From Rhodanobacteraceae bacterium (GTDB lineage: Bacteria > Pseudomonadota > Gammaproteobacteria > Xanthomonadales > Rhodanobacteraceae), in NCBI GenBank assembly GCA_016790075.1, contig JAEUPP010000039.1, forward strand, positions 310,001 to 374,000: a stretch of DNA of 64,000 nucleotides, in the 5' to 3' direction. Both the position numbers and the translations under genes were made by a program. The notes under the pieces were generated by a model that worked only from the letters and a program-made list of their open reading frames with translations, had not been told where the DNA came from and ran no database searches. Positions 60,990-64,000 of the stretch are shown here, piece after piece (position 1 is the stretch's first letter; each line of letters begins with the position of its first letter).

Positions 60990-62711
60990 TCAGACGGGCC
61001 GCACGCGCCGTATCGCGAACCCTGCGATCAAGGCGACCAGTACACCCAGCAGCCATTGCACGACCTGACTCAGTGCCGGAATCGCCGCCGCACCCGGTGC
61101 ACCGGCGCCGGAAGTGCATTGCAGCGGAAAAGAAATCTGCGGCTCGTCGCTGTCGTTGGTCGCGCAGGTCAACGTGCCCGTGATCGTCGTCAGTGGTGTA
61201 GACGGCAAACGGCAGGACACGGCCACATCCTGCGACGCCCCCTGCGCAATCGTCAGCGGAAACGCCGCTGCAACCGAGAAACCGCTGCTCGCCGCGCAAC
61301 CGGTCACAGTCAGCGCATCGCCGCCGCGGTTGCTGAAGCGCACCGTACCCAGTGACTGTGTGGTTCCCGCTCCGCCACCCGCCGCGGCCAGCGTTGTGCC
61401 AGCAACCGGGGTCGTCACCACCTCGGGCGGAATTGCCGCGGTACCTCGCAGGCGCGCCACATAGGCGACGCTGGAGCCCACGCCGCCTGCCAGCAGGTAC
61501 TTGCCATCGGGTTGCGCCGTGATAACCGTAGCCGGCTGGCCGTCAAACGGTACCTCGCGGCGACCACCTGCGCCAAAACCCGAATCGGCAGCGCCATTGG
61601 GCTGCAGGCTCGCAACGATAGCGTTCGTCGTCGTTGTTCCCAGCAGGATACGGTCATCCGCATCAGCAAACAGTGCCCACACCGGTGACGTCGAAGCCGG
61701 CGTGAAAGAAGCCATCGGGAATGTCGCATCAATCTGCCCAGCACTGTTGACGCGCAGCGCCAAAGTCGCCGCCTCCAGCGATCCAACGTAGCCAAAGCCC
61801 GCCGCGATCAGGCCGCCGGACTGCAGCGCCAGTTTCCCCACCGTAGTTCCCGACTGAGCAGGGGCAGGGAAAACAGGCCCCAGCACACCGTTGCTGCCGA
61901 AGGTGGTGTCGACCTGGCCCGTAGCCGTGAATCGAACGATTTCCGACATACTGAATTGCTGACGCGTGGCGCTGCGCCCACCGACATAGACGGCGCCGCC
62001 GCGTTCCGCAACTGCATACGTCGCGTTGTAGATGCGGCTGTTGTCACCAAACTTCGTCGCAAACCCGTTCGTGCCGAAGCTCGTGTCCGCGACACCGGTG
62101 GCAGTGAGTTTCAACGCCGAGACGTCCTTGGAAATGTAAGAAGGGAAAACGATCCCGTTGACGGTGCAGGACAACAGGAATCCGCCGCTGGCCGACGCCG
62201 TCATGTCGCTGATATCCAGGTCCAGCTGCTGCGGCGTCAGCGAGGGCACCGGATTGAGCGGCGGCGTGTAGATGCCTCCGCTGCCATAGCTCGCATCGAG
62301 ACTGCCGTTGCTCTCCAGGCGCATTACATATCGACCGCCAGCAACCAGCAGACGGCCGCTGGCATCCAGAACCACGGCCTTGGCTAGCGGCGGTGTCGCC
62401 GTCGGCGGAGGCGTTACCCTGCTGACACCGGCGTTGCCGAAGCCTGTATCCAGACTGCCGTCCTGATTGAACCGCGCGATCAGCCAGTCACTACCGCTCA
62501 TGCCGATGGCAACGATCTTGCCGTCCGGCTGCACGGCGAGGTCGTTGAAGCCGCCGTTCGTCACGCTGAGCCGGACCACGCCGTCGACACCAAACGCCAG
62601 ATCAAGATCGGCGCGGTTGGCCTGACTTGCTCCGCCGAAACCGGCGAGCGCGAATGCAAGAGCACCAGCAGCGACCCGGTGCACGGCTACGGGTTTCACT
62701 TCGTTTTTCAT
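60990..62711 (-). CDS. secreted delta-60-repeat protein with IPTL-CTERM-like tail
   Basis: The 573-residue protein has a signal peptide (AAGALAFALAGFGGASQA) and a series of delta-60 repeats: DLDLAFGVDGVVRL, QPDGKIVAIGMSGSDWLIARF, LDTGFGNAGV and QPDGKYLLAGG, which form a beta-propeller. A choice-of-anchor-like beta domain follows with VRFSNRGGDALTVTGC. The end reads IPALSQVVQWLLGVLVALI followed by basic residues, a variant of the IPTL-CTERM sorting tail. It should be a surface or secreted protein with an unknown ligand. ATG 62711 was chosen by the signal peptide. Confidence 0.82.
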   Translation of the reverse strand: MKNEVKPVAVHRVAAGALAFALAGFGGASQANRADLDLAFGVDGVVRLSVTNGGFNDLAVQPDGKIVAIGMSGSDWLIARFNQDGSLDTGFGNAGVSRVTPPPTATPPLAKAVVLDASGRLLVAGGRYVMRLESNGSLDASYGSGGIYTPPLNPVPSLTPQQLDLDISDMTASASGGFLLSCTVNGIVFPSYISKDVSALKLTATGVADTSFGTNGFATKFGDNSRIYNATYAVAERGGAVYVGGRSATRQQFSMSEIVRFTATGQVDTTFGSNGVLGPVFPAPAQSGTTVGKLALQSGGLIAAGFGYVGSLEAATLALRVNSAGQIDATFPMASFTPASTSPVWALFADADDRILLGTTTTNAIVASLQPNGAADSGFGAGGRREVPFDGQPATVITAQPDGKYLLAGGVGSSVAYVARLRGTAAIPPEVVTTPVAGTTLAAAGGGAGTTQSLGTVRFSNRGGDALTVTGCAASSGFSVAAAFPLTIAQGASQDVAVSCRLPSTPLTTITGTLTCATNDSDEPQISFPLQCTSGAGAPGAAAIPALSQVVQWLLGVLVALIAGFAIRRVRPV

Positions 62712-62796
62712 GCAGGATCTCTTGAGGGTCAATTTCGTAAAGACAGGACGTGAACGTTCGGTTCCCTACCCCGGCACAACCAAAGCAATACGCATC

Positions 62797-63321
62797 TCAG
62801 CCCGACGCCGCCGTCTGCCTAGCCATTTCCACCAGCTTCGCAACGGTATTCATATTGCGCGCAGTGCCGGATGCCGCGGCCGGAATCTTCAGCCTGGACT
62901 CGGCCATGCCGGCGCCGTAGTGCACATAGATCTCGCGCTTGCCCAGCGCCATTTCCTCGCCGTTGACATGGGTGGCCGCAGCCAGGCAATCCCGCGGCGG
63001 CGGTGTATCCAGAAATATCGCAACGCTGCGGTTAGGCGCGGCTTGTGGAAACGGATTCGCGGCCAGCACGGCCGCCATTTCTTCCGCCGTACGCACCAGC
63101 ACACCTACCGGCTTGCCGGCATACCCCTGCAGCGCGGCGGCCAGCGCCTTTTGTACGGCAGCCTCGCCTTTGCGCGTCGTGAACACGACATTGCCGCTCG
63201 CGATATAGGTTCTTACGCCGGTGAACCCGCAGGCTTCGCACAGCGACTTGAGTTCACTCATGGCCAGCTTGCCCGTGCCCCCCACATTGACCGCGCGCAG
63301 CAGCGCAACAAAGGCCGTCAT
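62797..63321 (-). CDS. DUF1697 domain protein
   Basis: The 174-residue protein matches DUF1697: FVALLRAVNVGGTGKLAMSELK, YIASGNVVFTT, a central LVRTAEEMAAVLAANPF and the C-terminal GTARNMNTVAKLVEMA. The family is widespread and its function unknown. ATG 63321 follows GGGAG. It is the only gene in this orientation after the delta-60 protein and ends 85 bases before that gene's start. Confidence 0.9.
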   Translation of the reverse strand: MTAFVALLRAVNVGGTGKLAMSELKSLCEACGFTGVRTYIASGNVVFTTRKGEAAVQKALAAALQGYAGKPVGVLVRTAEEMAAVLAANPFPQAAPNRSVAIFLDTPPPRDCLAAATHVNGEEMALGKREIYVHYGAGMAESRLKIPAAASGTARNMNTVAKLVEMARQTAASG

Positions 63322-63533
63322 GAACACGCTCCCTGATTGAATGGCCGATACTAAGACGGTCTGCCGGGTCCGGTGTACTTCCCACAGGCACAACGCGAAG
63401 TCTGCGGGCCAACTCGATCAACGCGTTTTCCGGAAGGAAACTGTTGGGCTTGCCGCCCGAACAATCCGATTGATTTCGGCCAACGCGGCAATCGTGACAA
63501 CTTTGCCCGCAAACAAACGGACAGACGTAGCCC

Positions 63534-63614
63534 ATGCTGCATCGTTTCCTGACCGAAAAGGCTGTCGTTGCCGCCTACCAGCGGCTGAGCAGCGCCGAAG
63601 GCGGGGAGACATAA
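63534..63614 (+). CDS. possible 26-residue frame, truncated by the repeat
   Basis: ATG 63534 opens 26 codons (MLHRFLTEKAVVAAYQRLSS...) ending in a TAA that lies within the first copy of the 170-bp repeat. It reads like the N terminus of a protein whose remainder was displaced by the repeat. No ribosome site or family is recognised and it may be chance. The remainder of 63322-63607 holds nothing else that I can name. Confidence 0.2.
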   Translation: MLHRFLTEKAVVAAYQRLSSAEGGET

Positions 63615-63770
63615 GGCCTTAACAGTTCATCCGAACAGACGGTAGGGTGGGCCCTGGCCCACCGTCACGCCGATTGTTCGACTGCGCTCGGGAACGTTGC
63701 CTTGTGCGGTGTCTCTCAGCGACTGCCGCGAGGCACGGGTTGAGATGGTGTGCTGAAGCCCACCCTACAG
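63608..63770. repeat. 170-bp tandem hairpin repeat, copy 1
   Basis: The copy begins GACATAAGGCCTTAACAG and contains a terminal inverted pair GTAGGGTGGGC (near 63642) and GCCCACCCTAC (ending 63768). Each copy can therefore fold into one long hairpin. It recurs immediately at 63778 with only a few base differences. The GTAGGGTGGGC/GCCCACCCTAC arms are those of a widespread proteobacterial dispersed repeat. Confidence 0.75.
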
Positions 63771-63777
63771 TTGCGAA

Positions 63778-63941
63778 GACATAAGGCCTTACCAGTTCAT
63801 CCGAACAGACGGTAGGGTGGGCCTTGGCCCACCGTCACGCCGATTATTCTACTGCGCTCGCGAACGTTGCCTTGTGCGGTGTCTCTCTCAGCGACTGCCG
63901 CGAGGCACGGGTTGAGATGGTGGGCTGAAGCCCACCCTACA
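63778..63941. repeat. 170-bp tandem hairpin repeat, copy 2
   Basis: This copy starts GACATAAGGCCTTACCAG and matches copy 1 at a spacing of 170 bases, including the inner text AACGTTGCCTTGTGCGGTGT. The arms are GTAGGGTGGGC and GCCCACCCTAC. The last 59 bases of the window (63942-64000) are AT-rich, with TTTTTGCAAAAAA (63951-63963), and hold no gene. Confidence 0.75.
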
Positions 63942-64000
63942 ATTTTCCGATTTTTGCAAAAAACATTTTGCGAAATGCCGTGCCCCGGACAGCCTGGCGC

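Overview
The window is GC-rich, densely coded bacterial chromosome. It most resembles a gammaproteobacterium of the Lysobacterales (Xanthomonadales), perhaps close to Rhodanobacteraceae. The grounds are the class I fumarase type, a DUF6116 protein, a Vibrio-type M9 collagenase, an IPTL-CTERM-like tail and a C-terminal FxxGFE-type tail on secreted proteins. The taxonomy is inference. No rRNA, tRNA or CRISPR array was recognised.

Layout. 1-5870: an apparent promoter and structured leader before a SleB-type cell-wall hydrolase, then the Mg2+ transporter MgtE, a family 2 glycosyltransferase, TatD, a DUF6116 protein, TcdA and an anchored cytochrome c'-like protein. 6047-10009: a complete alpha-hydroxyketone quorum-sensing locus of Cqs/Lqs type (sensor kinase, response regulator, PLP-dependent autoinducer synthase). 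This is the most interesting system in the window. 10192-23774: pirin, cold-shock protein, alpha/beta hydrolase, fumarase, a secreted serine protease, two small exported proteins, a diguanylate cyclase, the ABC-F ATPase Uup and a large secreted zinc metalloprotease.

24007-37479 is an apparent inserted island. It lies between two direct copies, 13,830 bp apart, of a segment of about 360 bp that carries the 3' ends of the metalloprotease and a Nudix gene. The left copy has the whole protease and a cut Nudix gene. The right copy has a cut protease and the whole Nudix gene, as expected from single-crossover integration of a circle. The island carries a DUF418 membrane protein, an IS91-type transposase relic, an ArsR-controlled operon (class V aminotransferase, RidA, DJ-1-like), a large secreted repeat protein, an atypical SDR, a frameshifted secreted-protein remnant and a DUF1800/DUF1501 pair.

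37637-64000: a Nudix hydrolase, a DMT transporter and an Lrp regulator lead into an exoenzyme region with an M9 collagenase, a CBM5/12-Fn3-GH18 chitinase behind a NagR-like palindrome, a 1131-residue BNR/PKD/PPC protein and an EEP-family (sphingomyelinase-like) secreted protein. Housekeeping and small genes follow (RsuA, RsmC, a lipoprotein, DUF1801, a Tat-exported cupin, a delta-60-repeat protein with a sorting tail, DUF1697). The window ends in two tandem copies of a 170-bp hairpin-ended repeat.

The secreted protease, collagenase, chitinase and phosphodiesterase suggest a predatory, scavenging or biopolymer-degrading life. In other bacteria alpha-hydroxyketone signalling and c-di-GMP often govern such traits, but nothing in the sequence links them directly here.
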